Below, piece after piece: positions 26,675 to 35,845 of a DNA stretch of 64,000 nucleotides. Made by a program: the position numbers and the translations under genes. The stretch comes from Kribbella jiaozuonensis (GTDB lineage Bacteria > Actinomycetota > Actinomycetes > Propionibacteriales > Kribbellaceae), in NCBI RefSeq assembly GCF_005233875.1, contig NZ_SZPZ01000004.1, forward strand, positions 62,001 through 126,000, given 5' to 3'. A model generated the notes under the pieces. That model was not told where the DNA came from. It made no database searches and was given only the letters and a program-made list of their open reading frames with translations. Numbering within the stretch: the stretch's first letter is position 1; every line of letters starts with the position of its first letter.

Positions 26675-26751
26675 TCGCCGAGGGTGGTTCGCGCACCCGG
26701 CCGCGAACAGTGCAAGGATCGCTCTATCACCGACATCCAGGGAGAAGTCGC

Positions 26752-27411
26752 ATGCCCGAGTACCACGGGAACGTCAAGGTCGGCGGACCGGCCCAGACCC
26801 ACGAGCTGGCCCAGTTGATGATCACCAAGGTCGCCGTCGGGCCGATGGACAACAACGCCTACCTGCTGCGTTGCCGCCAGACCGACGAGCAGGTCCTGAT
26901 CGACGCCGCGAACGAGGCGGACACGCTGCTGCAGCTGATCGGCGACGGCGGCCTCGCGCGCGTGATCACCACGCATCAGCACAAGGACCACTGGGAGGCG
27001 CTGGCCGAGGTCGTCGCCCGCACCGGTGCCACCACAGTCGCCGGCCGGTACGACGCCGAGGGCATCCCGGTCCCGACCGACCAGCTCGTCGACGACGGCG
27101 ACCACATCGCCGTCGGCCAGTGCACCCTGCGCGTGATCCACCTCGTCGGCCACACGCCCGGCTCGATCGCCCTGGTGTACGACGACCCGGACGGCGCGCC
27201 GCACCTGTTCACCGGCGACTCGCTGTTCCCCGGAGGTGTCGGGAACACCCAGGGCGATGCGGAGCGGTTCACGTCGCTGATCAACGACGTCGAGACCAAG
27301 CTGTTCAACGAGCTCCCCGACGAGACGTGGGTCTACCCGGGCCACGGCTCCGACACCACCCTCGGGACCGAGCGCCCGCACCTCGCAGAGTGGCGCGAGC
27401 GCGGCTGGTGA
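26752..27411 (+). CDS. MBL-fold metallo-hydrolase
   Basis: 219 residues of the metallo-beta-lactamase fold. The zinc motif THQHKDHWEAL (HxHxDH), His in LVGHTPGS, Asp in FTGDSLFPGGVG and His in YPGHGSDT are all present, the glyoxalase-II-like pattern. The substrate is unknown. ATG 26752 follows GGAGAAG. This gene commonly neighbours uvrA in actinobacteria, and it shares the SOS-box region. Its stop overlaps the next start (GTGA). Confidence 0.9.
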   Translation: MPEYHGNVKVGGPAQTHELAQLMITKVAVGPMDNNAYLLRCRQTDEQVLIDAANEADTLLQLIGDGGLARVITTHQHKDHWEALAEVVARTGATTVAGRYDAEGIPVPTDQLVDDGDHIAVGQCTLRVIHLVGHTPGSIALVYDDPDGAPHLFTGDSLFPGGVGNTQGDAERFTSLINDVETKLFNELPDETWVYPGHGSDTTLGTERPHLAEWRERGW

Positions 27412-27944
27412 GTGGGTTCGCCGAGTACCAGCCGGGTGTCGCCCGGCAGACCGTCGACGTACAGGTCCGTCCAGGAGAGCTGCGTGACCTGGACGCGTGT
27501 GCCGAGCTGATCGTGTCGCGGACCCACGGGTCCGCGGCCGAGCGGCGCGAACGGCTGGTGGCCGACCTCGCCGACCCGGACAAGTACATCTCCGTCGCGG
27601 TCGTCGGTGACGAGGTCGTCGGGTACGGCGGGGTGATCCGCCATGAGCTCAAGCCCGACGACCCGCCGACGACCGCTCCGACCGGGTACTACCTGATCGG
27701 CCTGATCGTCTCGCCGGACTGGCGACGACACGGGATCGGCGAACTGCTGATGCGGGATCGCATCCGCTGGACCGCGGAGCGCGCCGACGCCGTCTACTCG
27801 TTCGTCAATCAGGCGAACGGCGCGATCCTCGACCTCAACAAGAGGTTCAGGTTCACCGAGGTCACCCGGGACTTCATCTTTCCGGGCGCCCCGTTGAAAC
27901 CCGGCACCTGCGTACTCCTCCGGGCCGACCTCACCGATCAGTGA
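27408..27944 (+). CDS. GNAT family N-acetyltransferase
   Basis: 178 residues with the GNAT acetyl-CoA loop LIGLIVSPDWRRHGIGELLM and a following Asn-rich segment FVNQANGAILDLNKRFRF. It transfers an acetyl group to an unknown amine. GTG 27408 overlaps the MBL stop by four bases, so the two are translated together. It overlaps the convergent HtrA-like gene by 14 bases. Confidence 0.85.
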   Translation: MSGFAEYQPGVARQTVDVQVRPGELRDLDACAELIVSRTHGSAAERRERLVADLADPDKYISVAVVGDEVVGYGGVIRHELKPDDPPTTAPTGYYLIGLIVSPDWRRHGIGELLMRDRIRWTAERADAVYSFVNQANGAILDLNKRFRFTEVTRDFIFPGAPLKPGTCVLLRADLTDQ

Positions 27945-28875
27945 GCTCGGCCGGGTACGCGATCACGTCGACCAGCGCGTTGTTGCGGATCGCGGTGATC
28001 TCCGTACGTCGGGCGATCGCGTCCTCGAACAGCTGCCGCTGCAGCGACTGAGCGTCCCGGAGCGGTACGCCGTTCACCGCGAGCACCAGGTCTCCCTGGC
28101 GGAGGCCCGCGGCGGCGGCCGGGCTCGCGGGGATGACCTCGACGACCCGGAGCGCCGCCCGCTGGTCGAACCGTTCCGCCAATGACGGGCGAAGCGGTGC
28201 GGGCGTCGTCACCAGGCCGAGGTACGCGCGCCGTACGCGACCGTCGTGCAGTAGCGAGTAGATGATCCGGCGGGTCGTCGGGTTGATCGGGACGGCGAGG
28301 CCGAGGCCGATCCCGGCGACGGCGGTGTTGATGCCGATCACGCGGCCGTTGCCGTCGGCCAGCGCTCCCCCGGAGTTGCCCGGGTTCAAGGCAGCATCGG
28401 TCTGGATGACGTCCTCGATGATCCGTTGCGCCGAGCCGCTACTGACCGGCAACGACCGGCCGAGCGCGCTCACCACGCCGGCGGTCACACTCCCGGCCAG
28501 GCCGAGGGGGTTGCCCACGGCAACCACCAGGTTCCCGACCTTCAGATGGTCCGCGTCGCCGTACTCCGGCGGATCGGGGATCTCGCGGTCGGCCCGCAGT
28601 ACGGCGAGGTCGGACAGCCGGTCGACGCCGACGACGCGGGCCTGTGCCGTCGTACCGTCGGCGAACTCCGCGGAAGCCTCCGAGCCGTCGCCGACCACGT
28701 GCGCGTTCGTGAGCAGGTGACCGTCGCCGGTCAGCACCACCCCGGAGCCGGACGAGTCGCCGCGCCGGCTGTGGATCCGCAGGCTCGCGACCCGCGGGAT
28801 CAGGTGTTCGGCCACCCCCGAGACCACTCGGGAGTAGGCGTCCAGGACATCGTCCCCAGCAATCTCTTCAGCCAT
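27931..28875 (-). CDS. HtrA-like serine protease with PDZ domain, no membrane anchor
   Basis: 314 residues. Trypsin-like domain with triad His59 (NAHVV), Asp89 (SDLAVL) and Ser168 (NPGNSGGAL), then one PDZ domain (VVEVIPASPAAAAGLRQGDL, VLAVNGVPL). Unlike usual HtrA/DegP proteins it has no signal peptide or membrane helix, so it should be cytoplasmic. ATG 28875 is seven bases from AGGAGG; a GTG six bases upstream is too close to the ribosome site. It shares its upstream region with a TetR gene. Confidence 0.88.
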   Translation of the reverse strand: MAEEIAGDDVLDAYSRVVSGVAEHLIPRVASLRIHSRRGDSSGSGVVLTGDGHLLTNAHVVGDGSEASAEFADGTTAQARVVGVDRLSDLAVLRADREIPDPPEYGDADHLKVGNLVVAVGNPLGLAGSVTAGVVSALGRSLPVSSGSAQRIIEDVIQTDAALNPGNSGGALADGNGRVIGINTAVAGIGLGLAVPINPTTRRIIYSLLHDGRVRRAYLGLVTTPAPLRPSLAERFDQRAALRVVEVIPASPAAAAGLRQGDLVLAVNGVPLRDAQSLQRQLFEDAIARRTEITAIRNNALVDVIAYPAELTDR

Positions 28876-28945
28876 CGTCACGCCTCCTGGATTACAGGAT
28901 TACACCGCAATCAAATCCGGACCAGCGCGTGAACCGGACCACAAA

Positions 28946-28982
28946 CCTGACCGATCGGTTGAAAACTGGCCGATCGGTCAGG
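28946..28982. promoter_or_regulatory. TetR-type operator: 13-bp inverted repeats
   Basis: CCTGACCGATCGG (28946-28958) and CCGATCGGTCAGG (28970-28982) form a perfect 13-bp inverted repeat with an 11-base spacer. Each arm contains its own near-palindrome centred on CGATCG, 19 bp apart. Position just before tetR and facing htrA fits an autoregulatory TetR operator, possibly bound by two dimers. Confidence 0.78.
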
Positions 28983-28994
28983 CAAGATGCTGAC

Positions 28995-29543
28995 ATGGCA
29001 GTCACCACCCCGGCGCGGGAGCGGACCAGGCGCGAGATCGTCCGGCAGGCGATGCACCTGTTCCAGGCCCGCGGCTACAACGCGACGTCGTTGCAGGACA
29101 TCGCGACCGCGGCCGGCTGCTCGAAGGCGACGGTGCTCTACCACTTCAGCGGCAAGCCGGCTGTGCTCGCGGCCGTCCTCGAGCCCGCGGCCGCCGATGT
29201 GGCCGAGCTCGTGAAGGCCGCGGCCGAGCTGTCCCGGGCCGACGCCCAGGAACTCGCCATCCAGAGCTTCATCGATCTCGCCGTCACCCACCGCGGGGTC
29301 GTCGACGTGTTGCAGGACATCCTCCCGGTGATCGAGGAGATGCCCGAGGTCGGGCAGCTGGTCACCGACGGCATGCAGCTGACCGAGTACATGGCCGGGT
29401 CCGACGACCCGATCGAGCACGACCTGGCGAAGTTCGCGATCAACGGTCTGCTCGGCGAGTGCCGGCACTCCGTCGAGCGCACCGACGACGACCTCCGACG
29501 ACTCTGCGACATCGCCCTGCGGAGACTCCTCCGCCGCGCCTGA
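28995..29543 (+). CDS. TetR family transcriptional regulator
   Basis: 182 residues. N-terminal HTH (TRREIVRQAMHLFQARGYNA, TSLQDIATAAGCSKATVLYH) and a ligand-binding C-domain. ATG 28995 begins the DNA-binding domain; no strong ribosome site is seen and the message may be nearly leaderless. The operator ends 12 bases upstream. It is followed by the MMPL exporter 73 bases later, its likely target. Confidence 0.9.
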   Translation: MAVTTPARERTRREIVRQAMHLFQARGYNATSLQDIATAAGCSKATVLYHFSGKPAVLAAVLEPAAADVAELVKAAAELSRADAQELAIQSFIDLAVTHRGVVDVLQDILPVIEEMPEVGQLVTDGMQLTEYMAGSDDPIEHDLAKFAINGLLGECRHSVERTDDDLRRLCDIALRRLLRRA

Positions 29544-29561
29544 GACCTGAACCCGCCGCCC

Positions 29562-29578
29562 TCCGCCCGCCGGGCGGA
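29562..29578 (+). terminator. Weak hairpin between tetR and mmpL
   Basis: A 7-bp GC stem (29562-29568 with 29572-29578), GCC loop. It may reduce read-through from tetR, but no U-tract is present. Confidence 0.35.
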
Positions 29579-29616
29579 CCATCACCCCTGCCCGTACGCC
29601 GTACCGACCCGAACGG

Positions 29617-31803
29617 ATGCTGTTCCCGATGGCCAATCTGCTGTACCGGCTCGGCCGGTTCTCCTACCAGCGCAGGCGGCTCGTGGCCGCCGTGTGGGCG
29701 CTGTTCCTCGTCCTGCTGGGTGTCGGCGCGCTGACGCTGGGCGGCAAGACCGCGAACACGTTCTCGATCCCGGGCACCGAGTCGCAGCGCGCGCTCGATG
29801 CACTCAAGCAGGAGCTGCCGGCCGCGAGCGGCGCGTCGTCCACGGTCGTGGTGAAGGCGCCGGACGGCAAGACGCTGGCCGACCCGACCGTGAAGGCCGC
29901 GGTCGGCGTGACGGTTGCCAAGGTCGCCAAGGTGCCCGAGGTGATCGGTGCGGTCGACCCGTTCACCAGCAAGGCGATCAGCCCGGACGGTACGACGGGA
30001 TTGATCAGCGTCCAGTTCGACAAGCCGGCCGACGAGCTGTCGAAGGAGAGCGTCGACGGGTACGACGGACTGAGCGGACTGAGCTCGGGTGATCTCAAGG
30101 TCGTCCCGGGCGGTCAGATCAAGGCCGGGGTACCGGAGATCGGTGCGACCGAGGTGATCGGCGTCGCGGTCGCGGCCGTCGTACTCGTCGTCACGTTCGG
30201 GTCGCTGGTTGCCGCGGGTATGACGCTGGTGACGGCGTTGCTCGGCGTACTGGCCGGGATGGCCGGGTTGTTCATCGTGACGGCGTTCACCGATGTGTCG
30301 TCCACGGCGCCGATCCTGGCGTTGATGCTCGGGCTCGCGGTGGGGATCGACTACTCGCTGTTCATCAGCTCGCGGCACCGGTCGCAGCTGGCCGAAGGAA
30401 TGGATCCGGAGGAGTCCGTTGCGCGGGCGACCGCGACGGCCGGGTCGGCGGTGTTGTTCGCCGGTGCGACCGTGGTGATCGCGCTGGCCGGGTTGTCGGT
30501 GGTCGGGGTGCCGTTCCTGACTGCCATGGGTCTTGCCGCTGCGGCGACGGTGCTCACCGCAGTACTGGTCGCGTTGACTTTGCTGCCGGCATTGCTGGGC
30601 TTCGTCGGGAACCGGGTGCTGCCGCGGAAGCTGCGGAAGTCGCCGACCGCGGCTGCGCACAAGGAGGGGTTCGGTTTCCGCTGGGGCCGGCTGGTGACGC
30701 GGCTGCGGGTGCCGATCGTTGCTGTCGGCATCATCGGGCTCGGCTTCCTGGCGATCCCGGTGAAGGATATGCAGCTCGCGCTGCCGGACGGCGCGTCGGC
30801 GGCAGCCGGTACGAACCAGCGGGTCGCGTACGACATGACCGCGGCGGCCTTCGGTCCGGGCGCGAACGGGCCGCTGGTGGTTGTTGTGCAGAGCAACGAC
30901 CCGGCGACCTCGAACGCGCTGGCACAGCAGGTGTTGGGCAAAGCCCAGGGCCTTCCGGACGTCGTCGCCGCACAGCCGGCCGCGGCAAGTCAGGACGGTA
31001 CGACGCGGTTGCTGCAGGTGATCCCGAAGAGCGGACCGGCGAGCGAGCAGACCGCTGACCTGGTGAAGAACCTGCGCTCGGCAATCAAGCCGCTCGCCAC
31101 CGGTGGCGCCGATATCTCCGTGACCGGGAACACCGCGGTCGGGGTCGACGTGTCGAACAAGCTGTCCGACGCGCTGCCGACGTACCTGTTCGTGGTGATC
31201 GGGTTGTCGTTCCTGCTGTTGCTGCTGGCGTTCCGGTCGATCCTGGTGCCGTTGAAGGCGACGCTCGGGTTCGTTCTGACGATCGGGGCGACGTTCGGGA
31301 TCACGGTCGCGGTGTTCCAGCAGGGGCACCTGGCGAAGCTGGTCGGGATCGACTCCCCCGGTCCGCTGGTGAGCTTCCTGCCGATCATCATGATGGGCAT
31401 CCTGTTCGGGCTCGCGATGGACTACGAGGTGTTCATCGTGTCCCGGGTCCGGGAGGAGTTCGTCCACGGCCGGCACGCGAACGACGCCACGATCCAGGGC
31501 CTCGGCCACGGCGCCCGGGTCGTCACCGCCGCCGCCCTGATCATGGCCTCGGTCTTCGCCGGGTTCATCCTGGTCGAGGACCCGATCATCAAGGCGATCG
31601 GCTTCGGCCTCACCATCGGCGTACTCATCGACGCCTTCGTGGTCCGGATGACGCTGGTCCCCGCGATCCTCAGCCTGCTCGGCGACCGCGCCTGGTGGTT
31701 CCCGAAGTGGCTGGACCGGATCACCCCGAGGGTCGACATCGAGGGCGAGTCGCTGAACGTCCCCGGCAAGCCCGAGGAGAAGGAACTCGCAGAGGTCCGC
31801 TGA
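29617..31803 (+). CDS. MMPL family (RND) transporter
   Basis: About 728 residues. One N-terminal helix, a large outer loop (about 45-190), a block of five helices with VGIDYSLFISSRHR, then a second loop and a second block with LAMDYEVFIVSRVREE. The two D-Y dyads are the proton-relay positions of MmpL/RND transporters. It probably exports lipids or drugs. ATG 29617 or ATG 29629 are both possible; neither has a good ribosome site. It follows a TetR gene with a strong operator. Confidence 0.93.
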   Translation: MLFPMANLLYRLGRFSYQRRRLVAAVWALFLVLLGVGALTLGGKTANTFSIPGTESQRALDALKQELPAASGASSTVVVKAPDGKTLADPTVKAAVGVTVAKVAKVPEVIGAVDPFTSKAISPDGTTGLISVQFDKPADELSKESVDGYDGLSGLSSGDLKVVPGGQIKAGVPEIGATEVIGVAVAAVVLVVTFGSLVAAGMTLVTALLGVLAGMAGLFIVTAFTDVSSTAPILALMLGLAVGIDYSLFISSRHRSQLAEGMDPEESVARATATAGSAVLFAGATVVIALAGLSVVGVPFLTAMGLAAAATVLTAVLVALTLLPALLGFVGNRVLPRKLRKSPTAAAHKEGFGFRWGRLVTRLRVPIVAVGIIGLGFLAIPVKDMQLALPDGASAAAGTNQRVAYDMTAAAFGPGANGPLVVVVQSNDPATSNALAQQVLGKAQGLPDVVAAQPAAASQDGTTRLLQVIPKSGPASEQTADLVKNLRSAIKPLATGGADISVTGNTAVGVDVSNKLSDALPTYLFVVIGLSFLLLLLAFRSILVPLKATLGFVLTIGATFGITVAVFQQGHLAKLVGIDSPGPLVSFLPIIMMGILFGLAMDYEVFIVSRVREEFVHGRHANDATIQGLGHGARVVTAAALIMASVFAGFILVEDPIIKAIGFGLTIGVLIDAFVVRMTLVPAILSLLGDRAWWFPKWLDRITPRVDIEGESLNVPGKPEEKELAEVR

Positions 31804-31812
31804 CGACAAGAA

Positions 31813-31835
31813 GGGCACCGACAGTGTCGGTGCCC
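31813..31835. terminator. Bidirectional terminator, mmpL/tRNA-Pro
   Basis: An 11-bp perfect stem (31813-31823 with 31825-31835), extended by AAG/CTT outer pairs, lies between the mmpL stop and the 3' end of the minus-strand tRNA. Confidence 0.75.
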
Positions 31836-31846
31836 CTCTTCGTCTG

Positions 31847-31920
31847 TCGGGCTGACAGGACTTGAACCTGCGACCCCCGGTCCCCCAGACCGGTGCGCTA
31901 CCAAACTGCGCCACAGCCCG
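31847..31920 (-). tRNA. tRNA-Pro (anticodon GGG)
   Basis: A full cloverleaf on the minus strand. Acceptor stem CGGGCTG/CAGCCCG, discriminator A at 31847, D-arm with AGTTTGGTAG, anticodon stem CCGGT/ACCGG closing loop CTGGGGG with anticodon GGG for proline CCC codons, and T-loop TTCAAGT. The 3' CCA is not encoded. It lies 68 bases from the der stop. Confidence 0.95.
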
Positions 31921-31988
31921 ATACTCCCCGTTGAGGTGAGCGGGCTTTACCTTACAGCATTCGCCGCCCTGGTCCTGACCAGGGCGGG

Positions 31989-33356
31989 TCAGCGCTTCTT
32001 GTTCTTCTGGCGGGCCCGGATCTGCACGTGCACCGGGCTGCCGACGAAGCCGAAGTCCTCGCGCAGGCGGCGTTCGATGAAGCGCTGGTAGGACGCCTCG
32101 ATCTGGCCGGAGGTGAAGATCGCGAACGTCGGCGGCATGGTCGTGGCCTGCGTGCCGAACAGGATCTTCGGCTGCTTCCCGGAGCGGACCGGGTGCGGGT
32201 GGGCGGCAACCATCCGGCCCAGGAACGCGTTCAGCTGACCGGTCGGGACGCGGGTCTGCCAGCCCTCGAGCGCGGCCTCGATCGCCGGCACGAGCTTCTC
32301 CATGTGCCAGCCGGTGAGCGCGCTGATGTTCACCCGCGGCGCCCAGCGGAACTGCACCAGGTCCCGGTCGATCTCGCGCTCCAGGTAGTAGCGGCGCTCC
32401 TCGTCCATCAGGTCCCACTTGTTGTACGCGATCACCAGCGCCTTGCCGGCTTCCTCGACCGCGTTCATGATCCGCAGGTCCTGCTCGGTGATCGACTGCG
32501 AGGCGTCGATGACGACCACGACCACCTCGGCCCGCTCGATCGCCGCGTTGGTCCGCAGCGAGGCGTAGTACTCGTGGCCCTGGGAGTTCTTCACCTTGCG
32601 CCGGATGCCGGCGGTGTCGATGAACCGCCACTCCTTGCCGCCGAGCGTGATCAGCTCGTCCACCGGGTCGACCGTCGTCCCGGCGACGTCGCTGACGACG
32701 ACCCGGTCCTCCTTGGCGACCTTGTTCAGCAGGGAGGACTTGCCGACGTTCGGCTTGCCGACGATCGCGACCCGTCGCGGCCCGGCCAGCTCGCCGTCAC
32801 GCTCGGGCGGCGCCTCGGGCAGAGCCGCGAGTACGGCGTCCAGCATGTCGCCCGTGCCACGGCCGTGCATCGCGGAGACCGGGAACGGCTCGCCGATGCC
32901 CAGGCTCCACAGGTTCATCGCCTCGGACTCGACGCGCTGGTCGTCGACCTTGTTCGCGGCGAGGACGACCGGCTTGCCGGACTTCCGCAGTACCCGGACG
33001 ACTGCCTCGTCGGCGTCGGTGATGCCGACGACCGCGTCGACCACGAACAGCACCGCGTCGGCCGCGTTGATCGCGACCTCGGCCTGGGCCGCGACCAGCG
33101 CGGCCATGCCGACCGCGTCCGGGTCCCAGCCGCCGGTGTCGACGACCGTGAACTCACGGCCGGCCCAGTTGGCGTCGTACGACACGCGGTCCCGGGTCAC
33201 GCCCGGGGTGTCCTCGACGACCGCCTCGCGGCGGCCGATGATGCGGTTGACCAGCGTGGACTTGCCCACGTTCGGCCGCCCGACGATCGCAAGCACCGGG
33301 AGTGGCCCCGTGTCCTCACGGTCGTGCGTCGGTACTTCGGTGGGCAGGTCAGTCAT
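31989..33356 (-). CDS. der: Ribosome-biogenesis GTPase Der (EngA)
   Basis: 455 residues with two tandem GTPase domains (GRPNVGKST and GKPNVGKSS P-loops; NKVD and NKWD G4 motifs) and a C-terminal KH-like domain ending in a basic tail (RARQKNKKR). It is needed for 50S subunit assembly. It overlaps plsC by eight bases at the start, as the last gene of aroH-tyrA-cmk-plsC-der. Confidence 0.97.
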   Translation of the reverse strand: MTDLPTEVPTHDREDTGPLPVLAIVGRPNVGKSTLVNRIIGRREAVVEDTPGVTRDRVSYDANWAGREFTVVDTGGWDPDAVGMAALVAAQAEVAINAADAVLFVVDAVVGITDADEAVVRVLRKSGKPVVLAANKVDDQRVESEAMNLWSLGIGEPFPVSAMHGRGTGDMLDAVLAALPEAPPERDGELAGPRRVAIVGKPNVGKSSLLNKVAKEDRVVVSDVAGTTVDPVDELITLGGKEWRFIDTAGIRRKVKNSQGHEYYASLRTNAAIERAEVVVVVIDASQSITEQDLRIMNAVEEAGKALVIAYNKWDLMDEERRYYLEREIDRDLVQFRWAPRVNISALTGWHMEKLVPAIEAALEGWQTRVPTGQLNAFLGRMVAAHPHPVRSGKQPKILFGTQATTMPPTFAIFTSGQIEASYQRFIERRLREDFGFVGSPVHVQIRARQKNKKR

Positions 33357-34077
33357 CAGGGTCCTTCTCGTCTCGCCAGCCCGGAAGAGGGTGGCCGGTT
33401 TCTTCGACGGCCGCCTTCACATGGGCGCGCAGCACGTCGCCGATGTGGTCGGCAACCGCCTGTACGTCGGAATGTCTCCTAGGAAAGGGTACGCGCTCAA
33501 TCGTGAACGGCTCGCCGTACACGACGTCGACCCGGCTCCCGGCTGGTGGGTGACCCTCCACGCTACCCAACGGCAGCCGCGTCCCCATCAGCGCCACGGG
33601 CAGGATCGGGGCGCCGGTGACCATCGCCAGATAGGCCACGCCGACCTTGATCCGGCTGAAATCGCCCGGTCCGCGGGTGCCTTCGGGGTAGATGTTCAGT
33701 ACCCGGCCGTCCCGCAGTACCTGGATCGACTTCCGGACCGCGAGCATGTCGTACGACGACCTGTCGACCGGGATCTGGCCGATCCGGCGCAGGAACGTGC
33801 CCTGGAGACCGCCGAAGACCTCGATCTTGCCGAGCTGGTGCAGCATCCGCGGCGCGACGGCTCCGAGCAGCGGCGCGTCCAGCAGGCTCAGGTGGTTCGG
33901 CGCCATCAGCAGCGGACCGGTCAGCGGGAACCGGTCCTCGTGGTGGATGGTCAGGTTGTACTTGCGCAGGAAGTACGGCTTCGCGATCTTCCGCATCGGC
34001 AACGCCAAGCGGTACGGCAACGGCGGCAGATCATCGGTGCGGGGCAGGTCCTTGTGCCCGGTGACTTCCGCCGTCAT
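33349..34077 (-). CDS. plsC: 1-acyl-sn-glycerol-3-phosphate acyltransferase
   Basis: 242 residues of the PlsC family. Catalytic His62-x4-Asp67 in APNHLSLLDAP and the phosphate-binding motif YPEGTRGPG are intact. It acylates lysophosphatidate in phospholipid synthesis. It overlaps cmk by four bases (ATGA) and der by eight. Confidence 0.9.
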   Translation of the reverse strand: MTAEVTGHKDLPRTDDLPPLPYRLALPMRKIAKPYFLRKYNLTIHHEDRFPLTGPLLMAPNHLSLLDAPLLGAVAPRMLHQLGKIEVFGGLQGTFLRRIGQIPVDRSSYDMLAVRKSIQVLRDGRVLNIYPEGTRGPGDFSRIKVGVAYLAMVTGAPILPVALMGTRLPLGSVEGHPPAGSRVDVVYGEPFTIERVPFPRRHSDVQAVADHIGDVLRAHVKAAVEETGHPLPGWRDEKDPDD

Positions 34078-34748
34078 CTGTCCTGGCCTTGAGGGACAGT
34101 CTCCTTTGCCAGTCGGCTGATCACGTCGATGACCTCCTCGAGGGTCATGTACGTCGAATCGATGGTGACGGCGCCGTCCGAGGCGACCTGGAACTCCGAC
34201 ACGGTCGAGTCGTCGGCGTCGCGCCGGATGATCTGGTCCCGCAGCTGCTCCGCGGTCAACGAGCTGACCTCGGCGCCGCGGCGGGCCATCCGGGCCTCCT
34301 GGTCGGCGGTCAGCAGCACCTTCAGCTCGGCGTCGGTGGCGACCACGGTGGCGATGTCGCGGCCCTCGACCACGATCCCGCCGCTCGGCTGGGCGTTGTC
34401 GATGATCGCCCGCTGCCGCCGGATCAGCTCCTTGCGAACGTCGAGGTTGGTGGCGATCTTCGAGACCACCTCGCTGATCCGCGGCTCCCGGATCGCGGTG
34501 GTGACGTCGGCCCCGTCGGCGATGACGAACTGGTGGCCGGGGTCGGTGCTGATCTCCAGCCGCAGGTCCCGGGCGCGCTGCGCGACCGCGGCGGTGTCGT
34601 CCAGATCCAGCCCGTGCTCGACCGCCGACCAGGTCACCGCCCGGTACGTCGCCCCGGTGTCGAGGAACCGCAGTCCGAGCCGGGTGGCCACTCCGCGGGC
34701 GGTGCTCGATTTACCGGAGCCGCTCGGGCCGTCCACAGCGATGATCAT
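34074..34748 (-). CDS. cmk: Cytidylate kinase
   Basis: 224 residues. P-loop GPSGSGKSSTARGVA, the CMP-binding insert and RDIATVVATDAE with the LID-region Arg residues are typical. It phosphorylates (d)CMP for nucleotide synthesis. It begins 32 bases after tyrA and overlaps plsC; the cmk-plsC-der order is common in actinobacteria. Confidence 0.96.
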   Translation of the reverse strand: MIIAVDGPSGSGKSSTARGVATRLGLRFLDTGATYRAVTWSAVEHGLDLDDTAAVAQRARDLRLEISTDPGHQFVIADGADVTTAIREPRISEVVSKIATNLDVRKELIRRQRAIIDNAQPSGGIVVEGRDIATVVATDAELKVLLTADQEARMARRGAEVSSLTAEQLRDQIIRRDADDSTVSEFQVASDGAVTIDSTYMTLEEVIDVISRLAKETVPQGQDR

Positions 34749-34780
34749 GCCCCGAAGATTACCTTCGGACGGGGACAGAA

Positions 34781-35845
34781 CTAGCGGTGGACCACCCAGC
34801 CGCGGTCGGTCAGGACGTCGACGAGCTGGTCGACGGAGGCCGGTTTGACGGCGAGCTCGACCTCACCGACCGGGCGGCCGGGGCTGTGGTCGATGCGGAG
34901 GTCCTCGACGTTGGCGCCGGACTCGGCCGCATCGGCGAACAACTTGGCCAGCTGGCCGGGGCGGTCCGGGATCGTGACCAGGACCGTGACCAGGTCGATG
35001 TGCGGCGTACCGTGCTTGCCCGGTACGCGGACCGCGCCGGAGACGCCCTGGCCGAGGATCGCGGTCAGCTCGTCGCCGGCCTCTTCCTTGCCCAGGGCAA
35101 CGAGGAGGCGGTCGAGCTCGCCGCGGATCTGCTCCAGCAGGCCGGTCAGCGCACCCGAGTTCGCGGACACGATCTGGGTCCACAGCGTCGGGTCGCCGGC
35201 CGCGATCCGGGTGACGTCCCGGACGCCCTGACCGGACAGCTCGAGGTGGGACGACGGTGCGTCGGCCAGCGTGCCGGCAGCGAGCGCCGACATCAGGTGC
35301 GGCAGGTGGGACACGCGAGCGACGCCGAGGTCGTGGTCCTCGACGGACATCTCGACGGTACGGGCGCCGGCGGCCTCGGCGAGCCGACGTACGAGGTCGA
35401 CTGCTTCGGGGTTGCTGGTCTCGTGCGGCGTGATTGCCCAGGTGGCGCCGTCGAACAGGTCGGCGCGGCCGGCGAGCGGCCCGTTGCGCTCGGAGCCGGC
35501 CATCGGGTGGCTGCCGACGTACCGACTGAGGTCGCCGGTCAGCCTGCGGGCGTCGGCGAGCGGCTTGGACTTCACGCTGGCCGCGTCCGTCACCACCGCG
35601 TCGGTCTGCTGAAGCTGCTCCGCGACTACTGCGCCGACATGGTCAGGCGGTACGGCGACCACGACCAGCTGCGGCTCGATCTGGACCAGCCGCGAGCCGG
35701 CCCCGATCCGCTCGGCCATCAGCGCGTTGTCCGGGTTCCCGTCGACGAGCTCCACGACGACACCTAGCCGGGCGAGCGCGAGGCCGATCGACGTACCGAT
35801 CAATCCGGTGCCGACGATGCGAACAGGACCCCGTAGTTCGGTCAC
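34781..35845 (-). CDS. tyrA: Prephenate dehydrogenase
   Basis: 354 residues. NAD(P)-binding VRIVGTGLIGTSIGLALARL, active-site region GSHPMAGSERNG with catalytic His, and a C-terminal ACT domain (VLVTIPDRPGQLAKLFADA) for amino acid feedback. It makes 4-hydroxyphenylpyruvate for tyrosine. GTG 35845 overlaps the aroH stop by four bases, so the chorismate-to-tyrosine steps are co-translated. Confidence 0.95.
   Translation of the reverse strand: MTELRGPVRIVGTGLIGTSIGLALARLGVVVELVDGNPDNALMAERIGAGSRLVQIEPQLVVVAVPPDHVGAVVAEQLQQTDAVVTDAASVKSKPLADARRLTGDLSRYVGSHPMAGSERNGPLAGRADLFDGATWAITPHETSNPEAVDLVRRLAEAAGARTVEMSVEDHDLGVARVSHLPHLMSALAAGTLADAPSSHLELSGQGVRDVTRIAAGDPTLWTQIVSANSGALTGLLEQIRGELDRLLVALGKEEAGDELTAILGQGVSGAVRVPGKHGTPHIDLVTVLVTIPDRPGQLAKLFADAAESGANVEDLRIDHSPGRPVGEVELAVKPASVDQLVDVLTDRGWVVHR

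Noticed and set aside
31847..31920. tRNA-Pro as integration site
   Set aside because: No integrase gene or duplicated tRNA 3' end is visible on either side.
29440..32631. 1063-codon minus-strand frame across mmpL and der
   Set aside because: Crosses a tRNA gene and a terminator, and is antisense to mmpL; not a real gene.
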